This document shows positions 26,029 through 35,024 of a stretch of DNA of 64,000 nt, in pieces; position 1 is the stretch's first letter, and the number at the start of each line of letters is the position of its first letter. Origin of the DNA: JARRQJ01 sp963810615 (lineage in GTDB: Bacteria; Pseudomonadota; Gammaproteobacteria; DRLM01); the NCBI GenBank assembly GCA_963810615.1, contig CAWEOA010000007.1, forward strand, positions 496,001 to 560,000, given 5' to 3'. A program made the translations under genes and the position numbers. The notes beneath the pieces are model-generated. The model saw nothing but the letters and a program-made list of their open reading frames with translations, had not been told where the DNA came from and made no database searches.

Positions 26029-28191
26029 TTATTTCCCGTGAGCGGCGGTTGGCGTGTCGGCCGAAATGAGGGCTACGCGGGGTGGCAGAATGATGGAGCC
26101 TGCCGGCGCCACGGCATGATCACTCTGGACCACCTGCCTATACAAGGGCGAATCCACCACCCGCCACTGCCCCTTAAGTATGTTGGTCGGGGCATCCCCG
26201 CTGAACGCCAGATAACTGTAACTGCCGTAATGAGGCAACTTGCGCGCCAGACCGGGAAAGGCGGCCGGGTTATCACAGCCCAGCCACATTAATACCGAAC
26301 CGGAAGCACCGTCGTGACGCGCGGTAAGTACCACCGCCTGTTCCGCGCGGGACAAGGATTGTTTGTCCAATTCCGCTCCCTTTGCGGACAGCGACATTTG
26401 CGGCCGCAAGTCCGCCGCCAGTTGGGGGAGAAAGCGATTCTCCCACCCCATCAGCCACACGGCGCGATCGGAGGGGAGTTGAGACAGATCCTTGTCCCAG
26501 CGAATCTCTACGCCCACGCCGTCGGCCGCCCACGCCTGCGCAAATTGGGCATAGGCCTCGCGCAGCGACGACGGTGCCGCGGCCGGCAGCACGACCAACA
26601 AGGTGTCGGCACCCAAGGCCTCGCTGAGGGTAGGAGGGATTTCGCCGGGGTCGAGGCGCCGGAACACATCGAATTGCGGATCCACTGCGAGTCGCCACGG
26701 TCGGCTCGGTACGGTCAACTCAACCGTTTGTTGTTTGTGCGTCAGCTCGACTACCGTTTGCCATGCCTGGTGGCGACCTGCCAGCTGCACCGCTATCGGG
26801 ACGTGCAAATGATAGGCGGGTCCCGCCTGGTCCTGGGCGATATCCACGCTCAATTGATAATGATCGCCTTTATTCTCAGCCCGTGCCGCGCGCAATTGCA
26901 GGGCGGGTGCACCGCGGCGATTCAGCCATTGATCGAACTCACTGCGCAAAGATTTGCCGGAAACGGCTTCGAATGCCCGACGTAGATCGTCCCAGCCGGC
27001 AAGGTGAAATCGTTGTTCATGGTAAAAATTGCGCAGCGCCGTGAGGAAGTCTTTGTCACCTATTTCCATGCGCAGCATGTGAAATACCATCAGCGCCTTG
27101 TCATAGCCCACCGCCTGGGTGGCCTCGTTATGCCGGCCTTGAAAGTCCTTGAGCGGAAAATCATTGCCGGCCGATACATAGTTGGTATAGCGCAGCAGGG
27201 CGTTTCGCCGATAGTTCACGCCTTCACCCTGTTGTTCCCGCAATAAGTGATCGGCAAGATAGGCGGTCAAACCTTCAGACCAGTTACCCTGGCTGTAGTC
27301 GACATAGACACCGTTTCCCCACCAGTTATGCAAAATTTCATGTGGCAGGGACGTGTGCAGGATAAACGGGAAACGCATCACCCTGGGGCCGAGCAGGGTA
27401 AAGGAGGGCATGCCGTAACCCGAATCCCAGGTATTTTCCACCACCGCGAATTTGCGGTAAGGATAGGGGCCCAGCAAGCGGCTATACATGTCCACATATT
27501 GGCCTATGGCGGCGAGGTATTGATCGGCGAGTGCGGGGTCGGCACTACGCAGGAAGACTGCGGCGCGTATATCTCCCGCCGATCGTTGGTATTCATGATA
27601 TGCGGCGGCGAGCAAATAGATTTCCTGCTGCGGATGATCCTCCTCCCATAGCGCATCATTATGCCCGTCTATCAACATCGGGCGCTCAATGCCCTGATTG
27701 ATGGACTTCCATGCCGGTGGTAATTCCACCTCCAGGGAGAATGTCAGCAACTCATCGCCGAATTGCGGATACCAATGGCTGTTGCCATCAAGGTATAGCC
27801 CATCGCTCGACAGGTAGGACCGGTTTCCTGGCAGACCACCCGATACAGCCGCCGCTGGGCTCAGGTATCCTTGATAATTCAAAGTGAATTGGCTGCGACC
27901 TTGCGGCAGCGTCACCCGGTAAATCTTCAGTTCGGGAGCGGACCGCATTTCGTCCGCCATGTCGATGTGCACGCCCGGGTCGACAGCGGCGGGGGACAGG
28001 CCGGCATTCAGGCTGAAATTGAACGGCGTCTGCTGCGGCGGCAGGCTGATCGTGTCGCGAACCTGAATGCGGCCGTCGGCCGCCGATAGTTTCACGTGAA
28101 GCCGGTGATGGATGACGGCCTCGGCTTGGCTTAAGCAAGGCAGTATCAACATGGCGCTGAATAGACCCCAAAGCCGCAATATTGATGTCAA
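26029..28191 (-). CDS. Secreted M1-like (gluzincin) metallopeptidase, variant active site
   Basis: A 720-residue protein with a signal peptide (LWGLFSAMLILPCLSQAEA) and an N-terminal beta domain. A thermolysin-like catalytic domain carries HEILH and a downstream Glu in NWSEGLTAYLADH, the zinc ligands of M1/gluzincin enzymes. The spacing to the Glu is 17 residues rather than the canonical 18. The exopeptidase GAMEN motif is replaced by YGMPSF, so classical aminopeptidase activity is doubtful. Residues after about 520 form an additional domain with no family I can name. Likely periplasmic or outer-envelope. It is convergent with alr and divergent from the small acidic gene at 28400. Substrate unknown. 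Confidence 0.8.
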   Translation of the reverse strand: MTSILRLWGLFSAMLILPCLSQAEAVIHHRLHVKLSAADGRIQVRDTISLPPQQTPFNFSLNAGLSPAAVDPGVHIDMADEMRSAPELKIYRVTLPQGRSQFTLNYQGYLSPAAAVSGGLPGNRSYLSSDGLYLDGNSHWYPQFGDELLTFSLEVELPPAWKSINQGIERPMLIDGHNDALWEEDHPQQEIYLLAAAYHEYQRSAGDIRAAVFLRSADPALADQYLAAIGQYVDMYSRLLGPYPYRKFAVVENTWDSGYGMPSFTLLGPRVMRFPFILHTSLPHEILHNWWGNGVYVDYSQGNWSEGLTAYLADHLLREQQGEGVNYRRNALLRYTNYVSAGNDFPLKDFQGRHNEATQAVGYDKALMVFHMLRMEIGDKDFLTALRNFYHEQRFHLAGWDDLRRAFEAVSGKSLRSEFDQWLNRRGAPALQLRAARAENKGDHYQLSVDIAQDQAGPAYHLHVPIAVQLAGRHQAWQTVVELTHKQQTVELTVPSRPWRLAVDPQFDVFRRLDPGEIPPTLSEALGADTLLVVLPAAAPSSLREAYAQFAQAWAADGVGVEIRWDKDLSQLPSDRAVWLMGWENRFLPQLAADLRPQMSLSAKGAELDKQSLSRAEQAVVLTARHDGASGSVLMWLGCDNPAAFPGLARKLPHYGSYSYLAFSGDAPTNILKGQWRVVDSPLYRQVVQSDHAVAPAGSIILPPRVALISADTPTAAHGK

Positions 28192-28399
28192 ATGTCGGCC
28201 CTTTCCCGTTTATAATCGCCAGGTGAGCACAGAACGGTGTGCAAGGAGAGAGAATAATACAAGCTTTTTAAGGCTTCGGCCCTTAAATGTTGTAACTTTG
28301 CAACTTGCGAGACATGCTCTCCCCCTTCAAACTATCCCGACCCGGCGTCTGCCGGGGCGGACGCACACTACGGTGCCTATTGTAAGGGGGCATGCATTC

Positions 28400-28720
28400 A
28401 TGAATGCGGACATCAATCCGGTATTGGGCGGCTGGTACCGGCATCTCGATAAGGGTTATGAATTCCAGGTAGTTGCCTACGATGAAACCGATGGCATTGT
28501 GGAAATCCAGCATTACGACGGCGATGTGGAGGCGCTAGAACTGGCCGAGTGGTATGCACTGGAGCTGGAACAGATAGAGCCTCCTGAGGACTGGGCGGGT
28601 GCCATGGACGATTTTGAGAGTGATGACGCCGGTTACTCGGATACAGAGATGTCCGACGCCGACTGGAATGAAGGGCTAGGTGAATGGCACGAGGAGCAGG
28701 CACGGCATGGTGATGAATAG
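28400..28720 (+). CDS. Small acidic protein, DUF6763-like (paralogue of the 37.6 kb gene)
   Basis: A 106-residue acidic protein. The start ATG at 28400 follows AAGGGGG at ideal spacing; the longer frame to 28112 runs into the divergent peptidase promoter and is rejected. The N-terminal half looks like a small beta-barrel: GGWYRHLDKGYEFQVVAYDE, then IVEIQHYDGDVEALELAEWY and EPPEDW. The C-terminal half is Asp/Glu-rich and probably disordered. It shares the pattern WY-x(n)-F-[QE]-V-V ... [IV]EIQ-x-x-DG ... W ... PP with the protein at 37637-37945. Function unknown; soluble, single-gene unit. Confidence 0.72.
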   Translation: MNADINPVLGGWYRHLDKGYEFQVVAYDETDGIVEIQHYDGDVEALELAEWYALELEQIEPPEDWAGAMDDFESDDAGYSDTEMSDADWNEGLGEWHEEQARHGDE

Positions 28721-28768
28721 CAACACCGAATCTCTGTATAAATGTATTTTCCCAAGGAGTAAGTGGTA

Positions 28769-29584
28769 GTGACGGCATATAAGCAATTTTGGTTGATCTT
28801 GGCGGGACTCGCCGTCTTAATGAGTGGAACGTGGACGTCGGCATTAGCCGCCGGCGATTCACAAGACCCGTTTGCGCAACTGGAGCAACGTGCGCGTGCC
28901 GGTGATGTCGAGGCACAGGCAGATCTCGGTACGGCCTACGCCTTAGGTAAAGGCGTGGCGAAGGATTATGTGGTCGCGCGAGGTTGGTTGCTAAAGGCGG
29001 CGGCCAAGGGGCGCGCCGACGCCCAGGCGATTCTGGGTTACATCTATCGCGACGGCTTGGGGATAGACAAGGACTTGGTAGAGGCCGTGAAATGGTTTCA
29101 GGCGGCTGCGGAACAGGGCCTCGCCAGCGCGCAGACCAATCTGGCGATGCTGTATAAAAACGGCCAAGGTGTGAAACAGAGCGACAGCGAGGCCTTAAAG
29201 TGGTTCCGCAAGGCCGCCGATCAAGGCGACGTCTATGCGCAAACGAATATCGGTTTGATCTATGAGGCGGGGCAGGGTGTACCCCAGGATTACAAGGCCG
29301 CCGCCGAGTGGTACCAAAAGGCCGCCGAACGCCAGCATGAAATCGCACAACGCAAGCTCGCCTATTTATACGAGACCGGGCAAGGCGTGCCGCTGGACTA
29401 CTTGAAGGCGTATACCTGGTATGCGATTGCCAGCGTATGGCGGGATAGCGAAGGCCAACCCATGGCGGCAGATGATCCGCGCAGACGGGTCGGTGCTCAC
29501 CTGACATCGGAACAGATTGATGCAGCCAACCAATCCGCTTCGGATTGGTGGAATAAACACTTCAGCAATGCCGCTAGTCAGTGA
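28769..29584 (+). CDS. Secreted Sel1-repeat (SLR) protein
   Basis: A 271-residue protein with a signal peptide (FWLILAGLAVLMSG through SALAA) and five consecutive Sel1-like repeats of about 36 residues over about 45-225. Each repeat shows A-x-x-x-L-G-x-x-Y-x-x-G-x-G-V and A-x-x-W-x-x-K-A-A (for example AMLYKNGQGVKQSDSEALKW). I chose the GTG at 28769, because AAGGAGT sits about 9 bases upstream; the GTG at 28763 is too close. SLR proteins act as scaffolds in envelope or signalling complexes; the partner is unknown. A large symmetrical hairpin follows the gene. Confidence 0.88.
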   Translation: MTAYKQFWLILAGLAVLMSGTWTSALAAGDSQDPFAQLEQRARAGDVEAQADLGTAYALGKGVAKDYVVARGWLLKAAAKGRADAQAILGYIYRDGLGIDKDLVEAVKWFQAAAEQGLASAQTNLAMLYKNGQGVKQSDSEALKWFRKAADQGDVYAQTNIGLIYEAGQGVPQDYKAAAEWYQKAAERQHEIAQRKLAYLYETGQGVPLDYLKAYTWYAIASVWRDSEGQPMAADDPRRRVGAHLTSEQIDAANQSASDWWNKHFSNAASQ

Positions 29585-29610
29585 GGGGATTAAGTATCGG
29601 GGATTTTCCA

Positions 29611-29650
29611 GTCGTGGTTAGATCTACGTAAGTGTAGATCTAACCACGAC
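29611..29650. repeat. Perfect 17-bp inverted repeat with a 6-base loop
   Basis: Left arm 29611-29627 and right arm 29634-29650 are exact reverse complements; the arm begins GTCGTGGTTAGATC. The spacer is GTAAGT. A second small stem GACGC-TTTA-GCGTC (29648-29661) overlaps its right end. There is no T-run, so it is not a textbook terminator, though its place between two convergent genes fits transcript-end protection. Confidence 0.85.
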
Positions 29651-29668
29651 GCTTTAGCGTCAAACTTA

Positions 29669-29911
29669 CTAAGCTGCGAGTAAGACCTTGCATACTGTGG
29701 GTCGGCGACAGACGCTTTCATAAGCCTTGTCGTATAAGCGTTCCTTGCCCCTGCGGATGCACTCTACGTAGACCAGGTCCAGCAGGGTGTGTGAATTCGC
29801 CAAAGGATTGCTGGCGTCCGACAATGATAAGCAGACATATTTTTGTACGGTCTTTATCAGTTCGCTGTCCTTGAGTGTCTCAAGTGTTTCACGGAACTCT
29901 TCCAGATTCAT
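29669..29911 (-). CDS. Hypothetical small protein, no family recognised
   Basis: An 80-residue soluble, mostly helical protein starting MNLEEFRETLETLKDSELIK. The ATG at 29911 has GGAGGG at proper spacing; ten extra in-frame residues upstream are not needed. It contains three Cys (VCLSLSD, VECIRRG, SVCRRPTVC region gives further Cys near the end) and an Arg/Lys-rich C-terminal third. It faces the Sel1 gene across the perfect inverted repeat. I cannot assign a family or role. Confidence 0.6.
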   Translation of the reverse strand: MNLEEFRETLETLKDSELIKTVQKYVCLSLSDASNPLANSHTLLDLVYVECIRRGKERLYDKAYESVCRRPTVCKVLLAA

Positions 29912-29941
29912 ATCTAACCCTCCGGCGGCGTTTAATATCAC

Positions 29942-30394
29942 CTATCTTGTATACGGGTAGACGAATCCTTGTCATAGTGCAATTACCAAAATATTAAGTC
30001 GTCCTGTCATTCACTATTGCGGCCGCAACGAAAAAATCTTTAAACCGAATTATGATTGAGTTACGAGAGAGAATTAATTGTGACGTTTTTCTTAACCACC
30101 AGTCGTTGCCCATGTAATACATGCATAAATTACTCGCCGAGCGTCTCGATCTAGAGTGATAAGTTGCGCTGTTGATTTAGTAGGCTATGGGCACTTTCGC
30201 GCCAGGGTCTGTGCAACTCATAGGATTACTACATTCTTAAAGGTACTTGGTGTACTATTTTTTCTAGTCAGGGACCGAGTAATTCCGAGAAGAATCCTAG
30301 GGAATCTGGCGCGGTTGAACTTTTGACGGTTGAAGGACTCTTGTGAAATTGCACACGCCGTTGGATGACATTACTCAACATAGGAGGAGTAGCC
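29942..30394. other. AT-rich intergenic region upstream of hsp20
   Basis: About 450 bases, clearly more AT-rich than the flanks, with no ORF of note. It should hold the divergent promoters of the small orphan gene and hsp20. I looked for a sigma-32 (CTTGAAA/CCCCAT) promoter before hsp20 and found no convincing match. Confidence 0.4.
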
Positions 30395-30895
30395 ATGACA
30401 TCTGCAAACAGACCATCCACTGTAAACAATCCATCCCGGGGAATTCAGCGTCGGAGTAGTGCAGCGCTCAGTCCTTGGCAGGAAATGGACAGATTATTCG
30501 AAAGTGCATTTCCGCGTGGCTTGCTTGGTTTCGGGCGGTGGCCGTCGCCCGAATGGAGCCAGGGTTACGAAGCAAAGATACCGGCGGTAGACGTTATCGA
30601 TCGTCCGGACCATATCCTGGTGCGGGCTGAAGTTCCCGGCGTAAAAAAAGAGGACCTGGATGTGTCAGTCAGCGACAATCTCGTGACCATACGCGCCACC
30701 ACCAAATACGAGGAAGAAAAAGAGGAGGGAGAATATTACCGGTGTGAAATGAGACACGGCGAATTTTCCCGCTCCATCACGCTTCCGGCGGCCGTAGACA
30801 GCGCCGAGGGCAGAGCCAGTTTCAAGGAGGGCATACTAGAGTTGACTCTCCCCAAAACCGCACCTTCCAAACGGCGGGCCATCAAGGTGGAGTAG
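30395..30895 (+). CDS. Hsp20/alpha-crystallin family small heat-shock protein
   Basis: ATP-independent holdase that binds unfolding proteins. It has 166 residues: a flexible N-terminus, an alpha-crystallin domain at about 58-152 (IPAVDVIDRPDHILVRAEVP; GVKKEDLDVSVSDNLVTI), and the conserved A-x-x-x-x-G-I-L-E-L signature in RASFKEGILELTLPK. The C-terminal I-x-V (AIKV) is the anchor used in oligomer assembly. GGAGGAG lies before the ATG at 30395. A strong terminator follows, so it is a single-gene unit. Confidence 0.95.
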   Translation: MTSANRPSTVNNPSRGIQRRSSAALSPWQEMDRLFESAFPRGLLGFGRWPSPEWSQGYEAKIPAVDVIDRPDHILVRAEVPGVKKEDLDVSVSDNLVTIRATTKYEEEKEEGEYYRCEMRHGEFSRSITLPAAVDSAEGRASFKEGILELTLPKTAPSKRRAIKVE

Positions 30896-30914
30896 GCCGC
30901 GAAATGATCCAGTA

Positions 30915-30948
30915 GGTAAAGAGGCGTCTTCCAAGGCGCCTCTTTACC
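30915..30948 (+). terminator. Terminator-like hairpin after hsp20
   Basis: GGTAAAGAGGCG (30915-30926) and CGCCTCTTTACC (30937-30948) form a perfect 12-bp stem with a 10-base loop, 20 bases after the hsp20 stop. Only TT follows directly, but the A/U-rich stem base resembles intrinsic terminators. Confidence 0.7.
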
Positions 30949-31096
30949 TTCACGATGCCGCTGCAGGCCATCAACTCAACAGGAGAAAATTTCCGACCGC
31001 CGGTGTTTCATGTGCCCAATTGGCTTTAACTGTTTAAACTAGCCATTAACTCGATTTGCGGCGCGCATCTTTATCAAACTGGCGGACGTCACACCT

Positions 31097-31885
31097 GTGC
31101 ATTATACGTTTCTTATCTACCCTTTGGTCGGTATGCTCAGTGGCTTTCTCGCCGGCCTGTTGGGAATTGGTGGCGGATTGATTATCGTGCCCGCCCTGTT
31201 GTTGATCTTTCCATACCAGGGCATGGCTGCCGCTGTGGTAACCCATACCGCAATTGCCACGTCCCTGGCCACTGTCGTAGTCACATCCTTGATCGCCGCT
31301 TATAGTCACCATCGTCATGGGGCGGTCGACTGGTCAATTTTTCGCAAGATGGCACCGGCGCTATTTAGCGGCGCATTGATCGGAGCGCTGGCAACAACCC
31401 GTTTGCCGGGAGAAGCCTTGCGGGTGATCTTCGGCCTGTTCGCCCTCGTCGCCGCCGTGCAGATAGGCTTCCAGCTGCAACCGGCTGCTCAAGGGCGCAT
31501 ACCCGCCGGGCCCGGCTTGGCCGGGGTAGGCATAGTAATCGGCGTAGTATCGGCGCTGGTCGGCGTCGGCGGAGGGACCATGATCGTCCCCTTTCTACGC
31601 TGGAGCGCTGTGAAAATGCAGCGGGCGGTCGCCACGTCATCGGCCTGCGGATTCCCTATCGCCGCGGGCGCCTGCGCGGGCTTTAGCCTGGTGGACGGGT
31701 TTGCCGGCGGGGCCGCGATGACAAACAGCACCATCTACTGGCCTGCAGCCTTATGGATCGCAGCCGTCAGCCTCATTACCGTTCCCTTGGGAGCGCGGTA
31801 TACCCACCGCATTTCCATTTTATCCCTGAGCAAGATATTCGCCTTAATCTTGGGAATCATCGGACTGCGCCTGGTCTTTGTTTAA
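31097..31885 (+). CDS. TauE/SafE family anion (sulfite/organosulfonate-type) exporter
   Basis: A 262-residue membrane protein with about eight helices and the two-fold family repeat. The first half has LSGFLAGLLGIGGGLIIVPAL and the second has VIGVVSALVGVGGGTMIVPF, the G-I-G-G-G/G-V-G-G-G loops that define TauE/SafE. Substrates in the family include sulfite, sulfoacetate and other anions; nothing here fixes which. Start is the GTG at 31097 with a poor ribosome site. It stands alone between hsp20 and the rsd-like gene. Confidence 0.88.
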   Translation: MHYTFLIYPLVGMLSGFLAGLLGIGGGLIIVPALLLIFPYQGMAAAVVTHTAIATSLATVVVTSLIAAYSHHRHGAVDWSIFRKMAPALFSGALIGALATTRLPGEALRVIFGLFALVAAVQIGFQLQPAAQGRIPAGPGLAGVGIVIGVVSALVGVGGGTMIVPFLRWSAVKMQRAVATSSACGFPIAAGACAGFSLVDGFAGGAAMTNSTIYWPAALWIAAVSLITVPLGARYTHRISILSLSKIFALILGIIGLRLVFV

Positions 31886-32027
31886 AGTCCAATTTCGGGT
31901 TTCGTATTAGCCCCCCCTCCCCTGGAAAGGCGACTTGTGCTAAAAATGCATACTGATCGGGTGGAGTTCTTGTTAGAATAGCCCACATAATCTTATTATT
32001 AGAAATGCGCGGTGGAGGTTGGTGGTT

Positions 32028-32492
32028 ATGTTAGAACAACAAGTTGTGACAGGTGACCGTCGGGTTCGCTCGGCAAGTCAAGTCAATAAAATTGTAGAAG
32101 CCCGCTCTGAAATGTTGACCTTGTTCGGTGAATTGATCGGCAAAAGGCCTTTTGTCACCGAGTCCTCCGTGCCGACCTTGCTACAACAATTTTGTCAGTC
32201 TCTCGTGGATTACACTGCGCATGCCCATTTTCAATTGTACCGGCACTTTGCCGAGAACCGGGAACGCCGAGTATCCGTATCCAAGGTCGCGGATCAAATC
32301 TATCCTAAAATCCTGACCATCACCCAGACCATATTGGATTTCAACGAAAAATACGATTGCGAAGACCACTGCGAGGGTTTGTCCAATCTGGATCACGATT
32401 TGTCTATGCTTGGTGAACAGTTGGCGGATCGCATCGAATTAGAGGATAAATTAATCGCCGTTTTTGCTGCCGGCAGGCGAGCGGTGAGCTGA
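32028..32492 (+). CDS. rsd: Rsd/AlgQ family anti-sigma-70 regulator
   Basis: A 154-residue helical protein of the Rsd/AlgQ family, which binds region 4 of RpoD and shifts RNA polymerase towards alternative sigma factors in stationary phase. Family features include the N-terminal helix (SQVNKIVEARSEMLTLFGEL) and LLQQFCQSLVDYTAHAHFQL, with the conserved Cys-x3-Val-Asp-Tyr and Gly/Ala-His-Phe pattern. I start it at the ATG at 32028, since GGAGG lies 9 bases upstream; the TTG at 32019 is an alternative. A symmetrical hairpin follows before the protease gene. Confidence 0.82.
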   Translation: MLEQQVVTGDRRVRSASQVNKIVEARSEMLTLFGELIGKRPFVTESSVPTLLQQFCQSLVDYTAHAHFQLYRHFAENRERRVSVSKVADQIYPKILTITQTILDFNEKYDCEDHCEGLSNLDHDLSMLGEQLADRIELEDKLIAVFAAGRRAVS

Positions 32493-32518
32493 TCCACCGA
32501 TCACCCTCCCAAGCGCCT

Positions 32519-32549
32519 GTTAACGCATCCCCGGATTGGAAGCGTTAAC
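32519..32549. repeat. Inverted repeat GTTAACGC/GCGTTAAC between rsd and the Lon-like gene
   Basis: Perfect 8-bp arms (32519-32526 and 32542-32549) separated by 15 bases. No T-run, so either a weak terminator or a regulator-binding site for the protease gene that starts 61 bases on. Confidence 0.5.
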
Positions 32550-32609
32550 TGTCCCCAAATAAGATGCCGGCTTGGGTAATCCCTGGACAAGATTCCACGG
32601 AGGTAGTCC

Positions 32610-35024
32610 ATGATAAAGGGTGAGGGACTCAAGGCCGATCAACTTTATAAGCGTTGTGATCCCGCGCGATTTCCCTTCGAGACAACGACTGAGCTTCCCG
32701 ACCTTACCGAGTGTATAGGTCAAGAGCGAGCCTTGGAGGCTGTACACTTCGGCATCAACATTAAGAATTCCGGCTACAATATCTTCGCCCTAGGGCCGCC
32801 GGGCACTGGCAAACACAGCCTGGTCATGCAACTCTTGGCCGACCCGGCCCATCGACGCAAAACCCCCTCCGACTGGTGTTATGTCAACAACTTCGATGAT
32901 CCGCGCCGACCTCGCGCCTTGGCCATTCCTCCCGGAAGGGGGAGGTCTTTGCGTGACGACGTTGCGTCCTTGATTAAGGACTTGAAGACGGTAATTCTTG
33001 AGACCTTTGAAAACGATGAATACCGCGCCCGCTTCCAGGAAATTGAGGAGGAATTCAAGGAGAGGCAGGAAAAGGCCATCGCCGATCTTCGCCATCAGGC
33101 GCAAGAACAGGATATTGATCTCATTCGCACTCCAACGGGCTTTGACATCTCCCACACTCGCGACGGCGAGGTGCTTGGCCCGGAAGAATACGAGCACTTG
33201 CCGGAAGCCGAACGGGAACGTCTTGCCGCCATCGTGGCGCACATGCAGGAAGAACTACGCACCGTTATTCGCCAGATACCGCCATGGCGGCAGGAGATGC
33301 AGAATAAGGTCAGGACGCTTAACCGTGAAGTGGCGATCTCCGCCGCTGAAATGCCAATTCAAAACTTACGTGATAAATATGCGGATCTTCCCCGCGTCAC
33401 AGCCTATTTAGACGCGGTCCAAGAAGATATCATCACCAATATCGACGATTTCCGCCGGCAACAGGATGATACCCAAGCCGGCGTTGCCATGCTCAGCGGT
33501 GAGAACGCCCCTTCGTTTCGTCGTTATGAAGTCAATTTAATCGTCGAATGTAGCGACGCGGGTGGGGCTCCCGTTCTGTACGAAGATAATCCCACCTATC
33601 ATAATCTCGCCGGCGCCCTGGAGCATGTTGCCATGATGGGTGCCTTGATTCCGGATTTTACCTTGATCAAGGCGGGAGCCTTACACCGTGCCAATGGGGG
33701 CTACCTGCTCTTGGACGCCCATAAGGTCTTGACTCAGCCCTTTGCCTGGGAGGCATTGAAGCGGGCGCTACGCAGCAGAGAGTTGCGATTCGAACCGGTT
33801 GATCGTCGGATGAATTTGGTGACTACTATGTCACTGGAACCGGAGCCGATTCCCCTGGATATCAAGGTCATCATCTTGGGCGACCGTTTACGTTATTACC
33901 ATTTGTGCGAATACGACCCTGACTTTGCGGAACTCTTCAAGGTCGAGGCGGATTTTGAAGAGACGCTGGAGCGTACACCGGCGAGTCAGCAACGTTTTGC
34001 CCAGCTTATCGCCACCATGGCGCGAAAAGAACAGTTGAATCCTTTTAACCGTCAGGCGGTTGCCAGGATCATCGAACACAGCAGCCGCATGAGCGGCGAT
34101 ACCCTGAAATTGTCTACCCACTTGCGCAGCATAGCCGATCTACTCCACGAATCGGACTATTACGCCCAGACCGTTAAGGCTGCGACCGTGGACGTCGCGC
34201 ACGTTCAGCAGGCTATCGATGCCCAAGAACGCCGCGCCAGCCGCCTTAGGGAGAACATCCAGGAGGCGATCCAGCGCGATATCATCCTCATCGCCACGGT
34301 GGGTGAGGTGATCGGGCAAATCAATGGACTGTCGGTCATCGACATGGCTCGCTATGCTTTTGGCGTTCCTCATCGCATAACCGCGCGAGTACGACTCGGC
34401 GAGGGGGAGGTCATTGACATCGAGAGGGAGGCGGAATTGGGCGGTCCGCTGCACTCAAAGGGCGTAATGATCATCACCGGTTTCCTTGGTTCCCAATATG
34501 CCGCGGACCTTCCCCTGTCACTTTCCGCCAGCCTAGTGTTCGAGCAATCCTACGCTCAAGTGGAAGGGGACAGCGCATCTGCGGCCGAATTATATGCCTT
34601 GCTTTCCGCGCTGGCCGGGACCCCGCTCAAACAGTCCTTGGCGGTGACCGGCTCGATAAATCAGCACGGTGAGATCCAGGCCATCGGTGGAGTCAACGAA
34701 AAGATCGAAGGATTTTTCGATATCTGCAAGTCCCGCGGCCTCAGCGGCGAGCAGGGTGTGCTCATTCCCGCCAGCAACGTACCCAACCTCATGCTGCGCA
34801 AGGATGTGGTGGAAGCGGTCAGGGACGGCCTGTTCCACGTCTTTCCCATTGCCACCCTCAATCAAGGTCTGACGCAACTGTGCGAACTGTCCGCAGGTGA
34901 ACCCGATGCCAAGGGTTTATATCCCCCTGACACCTTTAATGGACGGGTTCAGGTGCGACTGAAAGAACTGGCTCAATTGCGCCAGAACTTTGCCGAGCAT
35001 AGCAAGGACAAAGACGGTTTATGA
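32610..35024 (+). CDS. Lon-related (LonB/YcbZ-like) ATP-dependent protease
   Basis: An 804-residue AAA+ protease. The ATPase part shows FPFETTTELPDLTECIGQER and the P-loop GPPGTGKHSLVM (residues about 63-74), followed by a large helical insertion (about 115-300) typical of this Lon-related family. The C-terminal Lon protease domain has the catalytic Ser in VEGDSASAAELYALLSALAG and the Lys in GGVNEKIEGFFDICKSRG, so the Ser-Lys dyad is intact. It lacks the N-terminal Lon substrate domain. Soluble, no membrane segment. Start ATG at 32610 with CACGGAGG upstream. Substrates unknown. Confidence 0.9.
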   Translation: MIKGEGLKADQLYKRCDPARFPFETTTELPDLTECIGQERALEAVHFGINIKNSGYNIFALGPPGTGKHSLVMQLLADPAHRRKTPSDWCYVNNFDDPRRPRALAIPPGRGRSLRDDVASLIKDLKTVILETFENDEYRARFQEIEEEFKERQEKAIADLRHQAQEQDIDLIRTPTGFDISHTRDGEVLGPEEYEHLPEAERERLAAIVAHMQEELRTVIRQIPPWRQEMQNKVRTLNREVAISAAEMPIQNLRDKYADLPRVTAYLDAVQEDIITNIDDFRRQQDDTQAGVAMLSGENAPSFRRYEVNLIVECSDAGGAPVLYEDNPTYHNLAGALEHVAMMGALIPDFTLIKAGALHRANGGYLLLDAHKVLTQPFAWEALKRALRSRELRFEPVDRRMNLVTTMSLEPEPIPLDIKVIILGDRLRYYHLCEYDPDFAELFKVEADFEETLERTPASQQRFAQLIATMARKEQLNPFNRQAVARIIEHSSRMSGDTLKLSTHLRSIADLLHESDYYAQTVKAATVDVAHVQQAIDAQERRASRLRENIQEAIQRDIILIATVGEVIGQINGLSVIDMARYAFGVPHRITARVRLGEGEVIDIEREAELGGPLHSKGVMIITGFLGSQYAADLPLSLSASLVFEQSYAQVEGDSASAAELYALLSALAGTPLKQSLAVTGSINQHGEIQAIGGVNEKIEGFFDICKSRGLSGEQGVLIPASNVPNLMLRKDVVEAVRDGLFHVFPIATLNQGLTQLCELSAGEPDAKGLYPPDTFNGRVQVRLKELAQLRQNFAEHSKDKDGL

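Noticed and set aside
28413..29507. 364-codon reverse frame opposite the Sel1-repeat gene
   Set aside because: Pro/Arg/Ser-rich translation without any domain; it is the antisense shadow of the repeats and the acidic gene.
30200..30394. Sigma-32 promoter for hsp20
   Set aside because: No CTTGAAA/CCCCAT pair with correct spacing was found.
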